A DNA stretch of 64,000 nucleotides from Antitrichia curtipendula (GCA_951230915.1 OX579638.1:17936696-18000695), one strand, 5' to 3'. Numbered from the stretch's first letter, positions 1 to 12,533 are shown. Program-made: numbers and translations. The notes: generated from the letters alone by a model not told the origin.

Positions 1-1036
1 AAGCGTTTGCAAAACTTGAAATTCAACATGGTGCAACATTCTCAAAAATTCCATGAATAAAAATGCTAAAATCTATGTACCTAGATGAGAGTAGAATGTG
101 AATTTTTTTGCTTATATTGAATGTTTTAGTGAAAGACAACCATTCTATTATTTCTATAAATAGTTTATAATATGAAGCCAAAAAGTTTTAATTTGGCTAT
201 AACATCTTTTTTACAAAGTTTCTTTAATTATATTGATATGCAAGATCAAATAATCTGACTAATTGTTAACGCATTGTCAATCTTTGGGACCTATTTCTAA
301 TGTAGGGAGATTTTGAATACATTATAAGTATTTTTTTTTTTTAAATTGGCATGCATGTGTCTTACATGATATAATATGCTATCACCTAAAAAATATTTAT
401 GTGTAGTGCAAAACACTAGGGACAAAAGGAGTAAAAGTCTATTGGCCTTGTTGTGCATGGCCAAAAAACTAACTATACAAAACTCTTTCAGTCTACATGG
501 TCAAATGAGCTTGATTTTTTTCCACACCTCCATCTTTACTTTTTTTATAATTTTGTAAGATTTAATTATAAAAGATTTTTTTTTCCATTTTTTCTCAAGT
601 GTCTAAAAAGTAAGAATATTTGACAATTTTGTATGCATACAAGCAACTTAGGCACATTGACTACCTAATATTTACATAATTTATTATCACATATTCCATA
701 TATTTTTTGGGAGGTCCCATTCCATTAGACTTGACATATAGCAACATCCTCAAAAAAATAATTTTCTTCTATTGAAGTTGCTAGTAATGTATAGTATCAA
801 GGTTAGTCAAAGATAAAAATTTGTAGATTCATTCTATTGAATAAAAGATACCTCTAATGAATGCATACAATATATGTTGTTACATAGTCTTGTTGATTGG
901 ATAGATCTCACAATGCTAATATGTGATCTTAGTCTTTTTAATAAAGGTTTAGTTATTTGTTAATCAACTTTTTCCTAGTTCTATTTTTTTCAAGGCTAAA
1001 TTGCGAGATTAGCTAGAAATTTGACATTCATTGCAA
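1..1036. other. AT-rich intergenic DNA
   Basis: This is low-GC sequence downstream of the minus-strand nuclease gene. I see no credible exon or TIR pair in it. The near edge presumably holds the nuclease 3' untranslated region. Confidence 0.6.
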
Positions 1037-4000
1037 CTAAGGTGCATCTATAAGGCTTGTATGAAGACTTTTTGGACTTGTGTATTGTGGAGCATTGGGA
1101 TCAAAGATGCTATTGAGAATTGCTGCAAGTCTCACGCCTCCTTGTGCTAATCTTCTTTCAACTATCGGCAACCTTGAGAGGTAGTAGGCATCTACAATCC
1201 AAAACCACAACATCATATTTTGGAGATTATTATGAAAATGTGTAGAATTATTCTTTGTTAAGCATAATAAAATATTTGTGAGAAATAATGGGAATTAAGT
1301 TTTTCAAGATCCCAGACAATTTATGTCCAAAAATGTAACGGTTGACTTTTTTTATGCAATAACTATGATGTAAAGAGTCCAATCAACCCTCTCTAATTTC
1401 AATGCTTTAAAAGAGAAATGGACTCTTTTTGCATGTTTTTACAACTTTACAACTTTACAACTTAAAAGTTGTCCAATCAAATAGGTATGTAATATGACAA
1501 ATTCTATAAATATATTGAGAATGTACAATTATAGACTATGTAATTAAAAAGAATTGAACTCGTTATTTGAGTCTCACCTCCAAGTGTACTTCCAGGAGTA
1601 GCACCCTTGTATGCCCACCTGCAAGCTAAGCCAACACCCTCTAATGCATACCTGCAAATGTCTACAATTCATTGTCATAACGTTTTTGAGGTGTCACCTA
1701 AACACCTTTAGAAAACAAATCCAAATTCTTTCTACATACAATCTTGAGTTCATGGTAGATGATAGGTTTTGAAACTATAAGAGGATAACAGGCCTTTCAT
1801 TGAGTACCATTCACATTATTCTAGTGAAATGATAGCCTATTGTGTCTCTTGTTTTATTTTGGTTCTTCTTATTGTTTTCCTTCTATAGTGGAAAAAGGTG
1901 AGTTCTCACAACTACTACTAATTGTTTTATGCATAGACATTCATGAAGTAAAAATTCTTTTGAAGATAAATCACTCTCTTAAAAATTGGACACATAAAAT
2001 AAAGCACAACATCATGAATATACTATTTGATTATGAATATATCCCAACTTATTAGAATTTAAAATATTCATCTTGAAGATCTTTGTACAAGGTGTAACTT
2101 ACGTGTCAGGACATGCAAATTTGTGATTGTGGCAAAGACCCCAATTATCAACTTCTCTTGCCCAATTATCCTGCAAGTGCAAAGATGAATTTGAATGAAA
2201 ATACTATTTTGACTTGACATTAGGCACAAATGTAGAAAATCTACAACATTAATAATGACATTTTGTGTAACCACACTAATTGATTTGGAAATAATATAAG
2301 TACTTCTGATGTGGATGGCTTACCAACAATACAAATATCTATATTATTCAAAGAGGAAAATCTTTGTAAACATAGTTGGTAAAAATATTCAGCAATAATA
2401 AAAACTTATAGCATTTATAAATCAATTAGTATGGTTTATACTAAATATAAATAATTATTAGTGCAATTGAACCTTGACCTCTTATTACTTTTGCATTCAA
2501 TATGTAAATATCATTTTTAGACTTCTCCTAATAATTTTTCTACATGTCTCTTAGTAATACACAATGTCAACTGCGAATGAATTTTGCTATGTTTTAAGTG
2601 ATCCTACTTCAAGTGGCAAAGCAAACATTCATGCAGTCTTTGAATAGGACGTGTCAAATTGATAGTATAAGAGAAGAAGAAGAGTAAGGGAAACAAGCCC
2701 ATTATTGTCAACTTCTCAATTCCACCTTCATAAACCTATGAGATACATTTAAGAGGGGAAATGTATACTATAGGTACATGAGGGAGGAATTGAGAAGGTG
2801 GTGGTAATGAGTTGGTTTACCTTAGCTCTAGTCGTACAACCAAAGTGAATGAAGAGTCTGTTGGAGATAGTTCTACTATCTAAGCTAAGGCATTTGATAG
2901 TGTAATCATGTATGTGAGTTTGCTTACTGTGATGTTGTTGAGAATGCTATCAGCCATAGTTGTTGGATTTGAGTTGTAGTTTTCTTTCAATGCTTTTGTA
3001 ACAAACTCTACATCCCACACCTGAAGCACACAATGCACATCATTGACTATCAAACAAAGATCAATTGCCAACAAGCTCTCATTTTTTCTATGAGCTTGGG
3101 AATTTTGTTTTGAAGTTTAGTACAGAAGAAGTGCCAAAGATTTACCGCATATTTTACATCTCATAATTCAAGTAACTAGTAAATAATGATTTAGTATTTT
3201 TTTTGTTTGTAGGGTCAAAAAATTTGACAGATGGTTTCATAAAGGACATACATGGTGTAGGTCACTTTTTCTTTTGAACCATTGTACAGACACATTGTTG
3301 CCCCCTGCATCGAACGTGAATCCAATATGCAATGGCTGCCAATCATGCAAAAATCATGAACATTGTGAGTCTTCTTGCTTACAATAAAAATGGGTTGTAT
3401 TCAAAACTTAGCAAATGGATTGGAATCTTAATTATTTAGTAAAATTGGTGTCAGTCATAATGATTCTCATGACAACCCTTTGATGTCTATCCTACCAATA
3501 TTGCAATTTTTGGTGCTTAGATTGGTGTAGTAGTTTAATTAAACTTGTTTGCATTGAAGATGGAAGGGGTGTCATCTATAACATGACAATGTTATAGAAT
3601 GTTTGCAACCACTTATATTTGTGGATTTGGGAAAAGAAACTGAACAATTATTCTTTATAATACAAATGTTGAAAATGAATGACAAATGCCTCCCCTCACA
3701 CCTTCCTCTAACAATAATTACTTAATGCCTTCACACCAATATGTGTTGAGACCTTACACCACTAATCACCCACCTACATATTGCTTACTACGTATTTGAT
3801 ACTTTGAAGCAAGGTATGATTGAGTCATGTTACAATCTTGCTACAAGCATAATTATCATCTTCTGTTATCAAAAATCAATGGTGGTTACTTTGTGCTACT
3901 CTGAGAAAGGAGAGAATTTATGTAGCATAATTACATGCTTATGATTTTGTTTAAAAATAAATCAAGTACCTGGTGGATGTCACCTATGAAATGGGCAAGA

Positions 4001-5504
4001 AATAGGAGAGCCTCAGTCATGTTTTCTGTCATGATTCCAAACATAGACCCAATTGGCATAAGTGATTGCATACTATGCAAAATGATTGACCTAAATTATA
4101 AAGATATTGCAAAATTCCATCTCTCCATTTTCTTGTATATGTTGCAAGCACATTTCGCTATGTTTGGAAACTCAGCTGTGAACCACATGGTACAGTGCAA
4201 AAAAGGAAAGAATGTCCCGGTAAGTAGAAGGCACATACGATTTTTGGCATCGTGGTTTTTGTTGTAGTCTAATAACTGTTGTGTAAACTTGTTGATAGCC
4301 CCTGCAACACATATGTCTTTTCTCCCCAAAGAATCATGGCAATCCCCTGCATTGCATTGCATTACAACAAAAAATAATATGTAAACATTGAAAATGATCA
4401 ATTGCAAAATAGAATCCAACCGCTTGTTGAATGCAATTTGATTATCTCTAGTAGGTTAGCAAGTATACAAAAAACAAATTGACTGTGCAAAAGATGGTTT
4501 GTTGAAGTCCTACTGTTGTAGTCATAGCTGCATTCTTGGTTTGGAGTATTAACCCAATGAAGAGGTCGTGTCCATTTGTACTTGGACATCCAACGCACCT
4601 CATCGGGCCAATTGCACAAACTGGCTAGATTGCTGTTGGAGGATTTAGGAAGCAGGGAGCGTACTGCTTGTTTTGCTGGCTCGAACAACAGAGGCTGGAA
4701 CACCAAACCAAATCCATCAGAAGAAAAACTCCAAATACTTTTTGAAATACATGCCTCACATGATTTGAGAGTTTGTTTAAATTGAGAGCCCAAACCAAAG
4801 TCCATATGACAACATAATGTCCTCTACCAAACTTTTGAAAACTCACGTTTTTAAGATACAGATGGCACAAAAAAGATTCAAGGACTCCTTTCCCAAGGCA
4901 CTTGAAGCAGCTTTTTGATTACATGCTATGAATGACAAGGAAGTAAAGAACTCTTATCTTCTATCAAAATAAATCACACGTAAAGCATGCATCAACAAAC
5001 CCGCAAACAAAGAACTTCCAATTTCCAGTGATGTAATTGCACTATGTTAGTGAACAACTTCAAGGCCAACATGAATAAAGCCACTAGAAGAAACTCATGT
5101 CTAAATCGACGGATTTTCTTAGACACCCAATGTAACAACCCATGTTTTTATGCCAACAACAATGTTCAATGCAACATGTATTGTCATTGAAGATGTTTCA
5201 TTGGACGTCATTGTTGACATAAAAACACAGGTTGTTGTACATTGGATGTCCAAAAAAAATCCGTCAACTTAGACATGGATAAAGGTTGGTTTCTGATACT
5301 ATTAGTGAAGAGTCTGTAAGGGAATAATAATTCTTGATTAGTAAAAAAGGAAGCACACAGTCACTATAGTTTCGAAGGATTCACCTCAGCTATTAAGCAG
5401 GTGATCTGGTGGCCTTCAGCTCCCCAAGCCACAGCTTGCTCGACGGAAAACCGGAGTAGCAACAGCACCACTCCCCATGCGGCAGCAGCAGCAGCAGCCA
5501 CCAT
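1037..5504 (-). CDS. S1/P1-type secreted zinc endonuclease, nine exons
   Basis: Family role: zinc-dependent nucleases that cut single-stranded DNA and RNA in the secretory pathway or vacuole, often during senescence or programmed cell death (plant ENDO/BFN type). Exons in transcript order: 5385-5504, 4514-4694, 4239-4346, 3970-4025, 3252-3335, 2928-3020, 2103-2170, 1578-1651, 1037-1191. All introns are GT-AG, all phases agree, and the coding length is 939 bp (312 aa), normal for the family. Residues 1-26 form an Ala/Leu-rich signal peptide, so the mature protein starts with the required Trp27. The nine zinc ligands align by spacing: W27, H32, D71, H86, H148, D152, H158, H182, D186. The C-terminal exon carries the conserved LSRLPIVERRLAQGGVRLA block. 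Introns 1 and 6 contain inverted-repeat elements. The gene appears intact; expression cannot be judged. Confidence 0.93.
2247..2463. mobile_element. CACTA-ended MITE, copy 1, in nuclease intron 6
   Basis: A 217-bp inverted repeat begins CATTAATAATG and ends in TTATTAGTG, with the 3-bp direct repeat CAA on both sides (2244-2246 and 2464-2466). It is the same family, in inverted orientation, as the 215-bp element at 46174-46388, sharing the long TIR and the central segment. It has no coding capacity. The 3-bp target duplication and CACTA-like ends suggest mobilisation by an EnSpm/CACTA transposase (inference). Confidence 0.75.
2681..2829. repeat. Palindromic MITE-like element in nuclease intron 6
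   Basis: Arms of about 70 bp (2681-2750 and 2759-2829) are imperfect inverted copies with almost no loop; the outer ends read AGAGTAAGGG and CCTTAGCTCT. No clear target duplication was identified. It lies between nuclease exons 7 and 6. Confidence 0.65.
5096..5277. repeat. Long palindrome in nuclease intron 1
   Basis: Arms of about 68 bp start with ATGTCTAA and end with TTAGACAT, separated by roughly 45 bp. Immediately outside, at 5082, is CACTAGAAGAAAC, like the CACTA-type ends elsewhere in this window. The matching right end (TAGTG near 5303-5307) is imperfect and no 3-bp duplication lines up, so assignment to CACTA is uncertain. Confidence 0.65.
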
Positions 5505-5870
5505 TGTGTTCTCTCTTCTTCTACCTTGAAATTTTACTGTGTAGAATTACAAAAACAAACACAACGTGAGTATTCTGACAGAGAACCCTGGACTGCAGAG
5601 AAACATATAGTACTACCGTATCTAGTCAACCTGATTGTAGGTGGTACCTGCAACTTGGCAGTTGGGATTTCCCATTCATGAAACTGGCACACGTCATTCC
5701 AATCATTCCTCTGACGTACAATCCTGAGGTGCAATCTCTTCCAGAAAAACGGGTACTGAAGTACAATTCGGGAGGCACGTGCAAGGCAGTCGTATTGTTG
5801 GTGTGGTGCAGTTGAGAAACAGGTAAGGTGCAGTTGTATGGACATTAATTCAAGGACATGTTTTGGGCTT
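5505..5870 (-). promoter_or_regulatory. Nuclease upstream region with G-box
   Basis: This is the sequence directly upstream of the nuclease ATG. It contains a palindromic G-box core CACGTG at 5776-5781, the recognition core of plant bZIP and bHLH factors. No convincing TATA box was placed. Regulation by such factors is inference only. Confidence 0.35.
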
Positions 5871-7077
5871 TGGTGAGATCTATCTTATGTTTGATGGTGT
5901 TTGTATGTTTCGTAGCATCTGGTCTGAAGGACAAGCCTACTGAAATTGCCTCTGCGAGGATCACTGGGTCCGTGGAAACTGGACCACAGTTTTGGAGTGC
6001 GATGGAAAATCTGATCAGTTTCGCTTAACACTCCCTCTGACTGCTAAATTCTGTTTTCAGAAGTTGCGTTCTCAAGAGATTTCAGCATTCGACAGCCTGT
6101 GTAGCACAACTATGTGAATTGTGAGGTTTCGTGAACGTTGTGGCAACGTAATTTTGTTGGTGATGACGGGTTACAACTCTCTGTTTTTTTCATAATCTTG
6201 TCGAAGGCAATTTGGAGCATGCAGGTAGTGTGGTCTTCAGTCAATCGATGCGCTACATTATCAGCTCTGAATGTTCAAATTATACCACTGCTTTGCGCTG
6301 CCATGGATTTTAAGCATTTCAGAGAATTAGGGTTTAGTACGCTAATTGGGTACAGTTTGGTTTATTGTCTCTGGGTTTTAGTTTGAAAGTTTCGATCTCT
6401 GCAAGTCGGTTTTCGTCCTTTTACTGCATAGAAGGAACACAGCATTGAGTTTTTCAAATTTTCAGATGTTAGGGCTTAATCCACGATTACCGCGACTTAG
6501 GTTTTGGGTCCTGGGAGATTTTTTTCTTCCTAAACGTTCTTCAGTGCGATTATAGAGACTGAATCGAGGTTTGTTTTGCTGAATTGTTACATAAAAAAAA
6601 TGGTAGAGACGACGAGCTTACCAGGGTAAACGATTCCTGTGCAGGTGACGAGCTAGAAGAGGAGGAAGAGCAGGGAAATACGAGCGATGGCAACATTGAA
6701 TGGGCAAAAACTCTTTAGGAATGTGAGTTGATGAGTACACTATTGTCGGGCTTAATGTGACGTAATTTACTGTTTGCTGTCATCTTTTTGTGGTTCTTGT
6801 GGCTCTTGAAATGTGAGGTGGAAATTGAATTTTGACAACAAAGTGTTGAATCTGATCTGAAAGTCCAGCAAATGTGCATAAATTTACTCTGATTTGGTAG
6901 TGATCTGGTACTCTCTGGTTTGCTTGCAGTTGGAGTACATAGAAAGAGTTTGATATAGCACGTCTTGGGACGTTACACAATTTGGGGAAGCAGTTGGCTA
7001 TGGAGCATACGAGAAAGATCGATCAACAGCCTCTGTAAGTCCTGCTGGACTGCGTGATATTGGTAAAGAGACTCTGC

Positions 7078-7099
7078 ATAAACCCTAAACCCTAAACCA
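7078..7099. repeat. Telomere-type motif (AAACCCT)n
   Basis: Just over two consecutive copies of the plant telomere unit AAACCCT. Similar short tracts occur at 19814-19832, near 20119 and, in the opposite orientation, at 62162-62185. In plants such telo-boxes often sit in 5' regions of housekeeping genes; here the host transcript is unknown. Confidence 0.6.
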
Positions 7100-7229
7100 T
7101 GATTCTGCTTCTCTCTGGTGTCGTTTTGTTTTTTCCCTCTCGAATGTGTCAATATTTGCACAGTTTCAATCTGAGGAGCTTGTAGTTTCAGTAGGTACCC
7201 CTTGTTTGAGGTCAGGAATGCATGCATGG

Positions 7230-7432
7230 TACAGGGAGAACCTCTCTTAGTGCATCCTCTCTTATTGTATAATATGCAATACGAAAATTTGCAGACAATA
7301 GGTGGGCCTGCATGTGATTTAAGATGGAAAGCTAAATTAAATGTTTACAATATTTGTGGTCTCTCTTAATGCATAAACCTCTCTTAGTGCTTAGTCCCAG
7401 CACCATGCACTAAGAGAGGTTCTACCTGTACT
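7230..7432. mobile_element. Short TIR element flanked by TA
   Basis: The two ends are near-perfect inverted copies for about 24 bp: CAGGGAGAACCTCTCTTAGT at the left and its complement at the right, each flanked by TA. An internal partial copy of CCTCTCTTAGTGC lies near 7378. The size (about 200 bp) and TA flanks fit a Tc1/mariner-type MITE. Boundaries are good to a few bases. Confidence 0.6.
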
Positions 7433-8159
7433 ATGTATTTAAGGGAGAAGATAGTAAGGATATTCTTTCTTGTCACTTTTAGCATCTTATCTAATAGTAC
7501 TTTCATTGGAGGATCAATACAGAAGCCCTGGAAAGATCACCTTGGGTACAAGAGCCAAACTCTCGTGAGAGAAAAATTTCTATCACTCAATAGAGTTAAT
7601 CATAAAGTGTGTTCAATGAGGGACTAGGAGTTGGAGTTTGAGAAAAACACAAGACAAAACTCCTTGAAGCACCCAAACCGGTGTGTGATGGAGTTTGGTG
7701 TTGTGTTTCTTTTGTACTATTCTTAGTTAAGCCTTCTTCTGACACCCCTTGTACCAACTGTGGTTCTCTTTACAATTAACTCTTAATGTGGTTGAAGGTT
7801 TTAGACCATAGTGGAAGGGATAGTCGACAACGCCATTTTTTCCCTTCAAACATCAGTAACCATAGCCATCTGTTTAGTCAAGTCATGCTTACACCCAACT
7901 TGCAAATTGGAGTCCATTCAACCAAGTGCATTCGAAGAGATGAGTTGCTGTTTGTAGCAGGGATCGATCAGTCAATACGATGCAGGGACAGTCTTCGTAT
8001 TCTCTACACTGTGAGAGTTTCTCTTTCTATCTTCATTGTAGATTTCACCATCACCTTCAGTTATTTGCTTGTGAGGATTTTCATTCGATTGCAATGTACT
8101 GTACAGTATTTCTTGTTTCTCATTTTCCAATGTTTTTTAATGTATGACTGACTGCAGGT

Positions 8160-8330
8160 GAGTTCTTCCGGAAGAGTTCATTCCGGATCGTGCCCAGATC
8201 CTGTGTACCGGTAATCGGTGATAGAATGGCTTGCAGGCTTGTACTGAAAATTCGGGAGACGAAACGAACTCGAAACCAACCAGGAGAAACAGATGAAGAG
8301 GCTTATCAACAAGCAGAGTCCACTGTGTGT
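8160..8330 (+). pseudogene. TFIIIC subunit 5 (GTF3C5)-like N-terminal fragment
   Basis: After a CTGCAG acceptor at about 8159, one frame reads FFRKSSFRIVPRSC, then PVIGDRMACRLVLKIRETKR. This lines up with the conserved N-terminal segment of the RNA polymerase III factor TFIIIC subunit 5 (pattern FRPxDPYxHP, then xxR, then LLLRIRKRTRRQ). The rest of that roughly 500-residue protein was not found downstream. A possible upstream exon is at about 6943-7036, reading KEFDIARLGTLHNLGKQLA after an AG, but its junctions do not keep frame. Either a truncated relic or part of a gene I could not assemble; the family call is tentative. Confidence 0.3.
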
Positions 8331-8409
8331 GCTTTTCCGCATTACATGTGTCGGATTTTGGTTAGTTTAGTTTGTGCTATACGAGACGTGAAAATCAACA
8401 TACTTTAGG

Positions 8410-10200
8410 ACTGACTAGTATGCCTTGTGCCATTGCCACAGTATAATAAAATTAAAAGTTGAATTTTTTAAATTTCATACAAACTTCGAAATTCAATATC
8501 TTTTCTGTTTGTGAATTGGAACGCCACAAAATAAAGTTTGTGCACCCATCCTCAAAAAGAGCTTTTTAATGGTACCAAGAACGCGATCAGGGAATGCATA
8601 GTTCCGGAGACCTCATTGTAACAAACAAACCTCATTTAAGGTGTAGGTTTGAGTGCTTTTAAGACCCCCTAGAATTGAAAACTCCCTTGATCCTTGTTTC
8701 AGTGTTTTCTCTGAAGCCCTGCATAAGTCACAAATCCTACGTAATATTCTTGAATAGGGAGTCATGGAGTCCTTCTATAGTGTTATTTTTTCTTGTATAG
8801 TACATTGACCCTGATGATTCATGGAGAAACTTGCATTCAAAATTTTCTATAGTCAAAGGAGTCTTGATTCATACCAAGCAAGTGCCCCCTACCTTGAAGT
8901 TCAAGAATGTTATGTGCGAAGAATGAAGTGGTTCTTGCAAAGTTGATCTAAGTGACATTTTTTATTTTTGCAACATACCCTTGGGTCCTCTTTACTTTGG
9001 ATAGGACATTATTGTCTTTAATATTGGCTATAGGAAACTAGCTTTGCATGACAAATCTTTGGGTGTGGGAATTTAAAGTAGAGTCATAAGTTGTGCCAAA
9101 CATATAAGAGTTATAAAGGAAGGGAATATTTGATTTATTTATTGTTGTACCTATTGGGAATAGACTAAACAAAGATAGAAAGATACAATGAAACTAAAGT
9201 ATGTGTGAAAATAACTATGGTATGTTGGGTCCCATCATTCCATGGAATGAATTTCCGATATGATTGTATAAGTATACTTGTAATATGTTGTTTATTATGT
9301 TAGTCCAAGACAAACCTACTACATCTTATTTTTGTTGAACGCTAAGTTCAAAACAATCTTAAAGCAACAATTGAAAGCAATTAAAAGTTACTTTGAATTT
9401 AGATGCTTTGATTTTCTTGGAAACATAATATCGTACTTGAAGGTCAAAGTGGGCAAAAATTATTTTTAAAAACAAATTCTAATTTGGTTGGAGTATTATT
9501 TTTCAGACATAAATTTGTTTGCATAGAAAAAATAAATATTTCTATTATTAGGCATTTGCCAAATAACATTTCCCAACTTTCATTAGTTATTCAACAAGGA
9601 ATGTCAACTCTGACTGCTAGGTATGATGGTAAACAAAATGTAAAAGTTTATACAATTAGGAGTAAATGTAAAAGTTATAAAAGTAAGTCACGTGTATAAT
9701 AAATATAAATAAGAGTCCTCATAAGTTCCATCTTTATTTTTCTTAAAACAATATAAAAGGGACTCCATGACATATTTGTAGCAAATGTCTACCAGTCCAA
9801 ACCGCCACTTTTAGTTGCTATTGTGCCTAGTTACTATTATTAGATTGGCTAAATTTTCGTATATTTTCTTGTTGGCAAGTGAAAGGATCTCTGGCAAAGT
9901 ACCAAAGAACACAACATTTGGATATTGTTTGTAAGTAAAAAATATCAAGGATCCAAATTTTTTGGGGTAAATGTTCTAAAATTGTTTCTTCAACATACAT
10001 ACTTACTGATTTTGAAGATGTAGACAGAGTGATGATGGCAGTTTTAGGCAGGGTGTGATTTGGGGTGTTATAACCACAGCTATTTGTGCTTGAAATTGTA
10101 CCAATCCAAAATTCAAACCTCGTGTGGCCAGGTCTGGAACGTTCACGCCACAATAAGCCCCGTCGCATCCCACGTGGCGGCATCATTAGGTACTGCCAGG
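8410..10200. other. AT-rich intergenic DNA
   Basis: No credible exon, RNA gene or TIR pair was recognised here. The longest open frames are under 130 codons and have low-complexity composition. Confidence 0.5.
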
Positions 10201-10230
10201 GTGGCAATCATAGAGTACAAATCATGCCAT

Positions 10231-10301
10231 CCGTGTGAACCCGAATATTATTCAGTCGACCAATGATCCCCGCCCGTGTGAAACGGAATATTATCGAGTC
10301 G
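10231..10301. repeat. Short direct repeat in a 5' region
   Basis: Two diverged copies of a segment of about 28 bp, CGTGTGAANCSGAATATTAT followed by TCGAGTCG-like sequence, start at 10231 and 10273. They lie about 600 bp upstream of the start codon at 10912, before a CT-rich stretch (10300-10620) typical of plant 5' untranslated regions. A promoter role is possible but not shown. Confidence 0.4.
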
Positions 10302-10911
10302 TCTCTCTCTCAGTAGTCCTTCGACCCTGAGGCACACCACCCCATGCCAGTAGTCTCCATCGCCATCGCCAGTACTACTCTTTCCCCAGCCAGATTTTCC
10401 CATTGCCTGCGCTCTCGCTGATTTCCATCCCTTGTACGTTACGCCTTTGTGTTTCATCCTGTGTGACGATCCTCCTTTCGTTTCGAACACTTCCCTAGTC
10501 GCTTTTCCCGCTTCATTCTTCACAATTCTCGATATTCGCAACCCCTCTCTGTCGCTCTCTTTCGCTCGTTTCTCACCAGCACCGCTGTTTACAACAATCC
10601 CTTTGACAACTTTGTGTTCGGAGGTCGTGAATTCTGTCGAAGGGTTTTAGGATGCTCTCGCGTTGTGAACTGTCGTGGTAGATCGGGGATTCGTGTAAGT
10701 TCCGAGAATTAGGGTTTCGAGGTTCGAATCTGAGATTGATCGGGGATTTTTTCGACTATGGTGTAGGGTTGGCGATCGTTTGCTTTTTGGTCGTTTCGAT
10801 TGTTATAGAATTACTGGATTTGTTGTTGTTTTGTTTGAATTTGGAGATTTGGAAAGAAGAGATTTGGGAAGGAGTTCCGTTGAGAGTGAGTCCGGTAGAG
10901 TAGGGAGAAAG

Positions 10912-12533
10912 ATGGCAGGGATCTTTCGGAAGATTTTTGGTGGATTTTCGCATGGTCACAGTAAGAAGGACGAGAGGGAAAAGCAAGCGCCGGGCCAGCA
11001 GCAGAAGACGCCCGTGGGTACTACGCAACAAAAACCAGCAGGAGGGTTCAGTGTGAAGGTCGCCAAACCGACGGACCCTGTTGTTTACGCTCCTGTTGTC
11101 ACGGAATGTAATGGGAATGGCGGAGTGCAGGTGAGTAAAGCTCAAAACTGTGTGCCCGTAGGTGATTTTTGTTGAGGGAAGGTGTGCAATTCTAAGCAGC
11201 AACATGTGTGTATGTATTGACTTATGGTTTTGTGTATTAGAGGTTTTATAAGGTCGCTGACGTATGGTTTTGTGTGTAAGAGGTTTTATGATTTTGGAAG
11301 GCAATCTGGTAGACTTGCTAGTGGCTACAAAGTTTCTTCTATTTGGTGTACGATGGACTATTTCATTGGCGTACTAGTTTTAACGCTAATTCAAACACTA
11401 TATATTAGTATACTTATTGATGAACACCATGTAGTTAGCTTTGGATCTCAGGTTGACTACTTGCTAATTGAGTGACTATTCACTCAAAACCTCCTTGATG
11501 GAGGTCCCTATGCGCACAATTTAAGAAAAGCTACTTTGGTGATGCATTAAATCATGGATTACACCGATGATTTAATGTAACACCAAAGTAACAATAGAAT
11601 GATCGGTGTAGTTAGAATCGGCAGCTCTGTGAATTTTCACTTGTTGATCGGCCTTTGAGCCGTGTGGATGGATCGTCTAAGCTGAAGATCATGATTTGTT
11701 TTGACCTACTCGATGCACATGATATTTTGGGGCGAATTGTTGCTGTGTGATAGTGGTTTGTGTTGCCAATTCATACCAGACATTGTCAGGGCAGAAATCA
11801 TGTCGAATTGGCACTTCAACTTGACCTATCCATCCACGTGGGTGAATAGGTCATTTGACAAGTAAAAATATTGTAGAGCTGCCGTTGTCCTCTAAAGCAA
11901 ATGAGTGACTAGCAGTAACATACCTGCTAGCATCTGGAAATTTATCGATTTTGAGTTCTTCTCGGCTCATGGGAAGAAATTTGCTTAGCTCTGATTGGTC
12001 ACTTACCTTTTTTTCTTCCGTTTGAGTATGTGCGAAACAGATGCATAATATTTCTAGAGCAGTGCTGACCACCTACTCATTTTATTGTAGCTGCGTTGTG
12101 CTTAGCAGTAACTACACTTGCCTTTAGTAGTTGGCGGAGTGATATTGCTTTCATTCTTGAACTCAAATGTGTGGATATATACCAAGGAAAGAAATGTTCG
12201 AGGATTGGATCATCTTGAATTTTGGGATTGTTTCTTTAATTAGCAAATTTGTCCAGGTGTTTGGAGATCATTGCAAGACTGTTATGGAGTCATTGAATGC
12301 TTCTAAGTGGACATTTTTGTGGGTTGCAGGGATTGTCATGGTATGCGAAAGAGCTGCGTGCAGACGATGATGGTGATGTGGCACAAGAATTTTTGAGGGA
12401 AGTTGTTCCTGAGGCCCAGGACCTCAAGGCAACTACGCCGCCATGTTTTGAAGCAGTAAGACATACAAGACCAGTGAAATTGAAAGGTCCTGTTTGCACG
12501 CAGGATGGGAACGTTCATATTTCATCAGCGTAG
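10912..12533 (+). CDS. Conserved plant protein of unknown function, two exons
   Basis: Exon 1 is 10912-11130 (73 codons) and exon 2 is 12330-12533 (67 codons plus stop), joined by a GT-AG phase-0 intron of 1199 bp, giving 140 aa. The start MAGIFRKIFGGF is basic and amphipathic and is followed by a Lys/Gln-rich low-complexity stretch. The second exon opens with GLSWYAKELRADDDGDVAQE, a pattern I associate with small uncharacterised plant proteins, possibly DUF4050, though I am not sure of that name. No signal peptide, membrane segment or catalytic motif is visible. The 5' leader is CT-rich with a telo-box-like AGGGTTTCG near 10712, common in constitutively expressed plant genes. The intron carries a small hairpin at 11532-11590. 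Confidence 0.72.
11532..11590. repeat. Hairpin within an intron
   Basis: Arms of 24 bp (11532-11555 and 11567-11590) pair with three mismatches around an 11-bp loop. The arms start TACTTTGGTG. It may be the core of a tiny MITE; no flanking duplication was found. Confidence 0.6.

Noticed and set aside
2880..3074. Minus-strand 64-codon open frame as a separate small protein
   Set aside because: It is nuclease exon 6 plus intron sequence on both sides.
4096..4419. Minus-strand 107-codon open frame taken as a single gene
   Set aside because: Only its first part matches the nuclease; the rest reads through intron 3 past a GTATGT donor at 4238.
10700..10740. tRNA-like B-box (GGTTCGAATCT)
   Set aside because: No matching A-box, acceptor stem or anticodon arm at the right spacing; it lies in the 5' leader of the gene at 10912.
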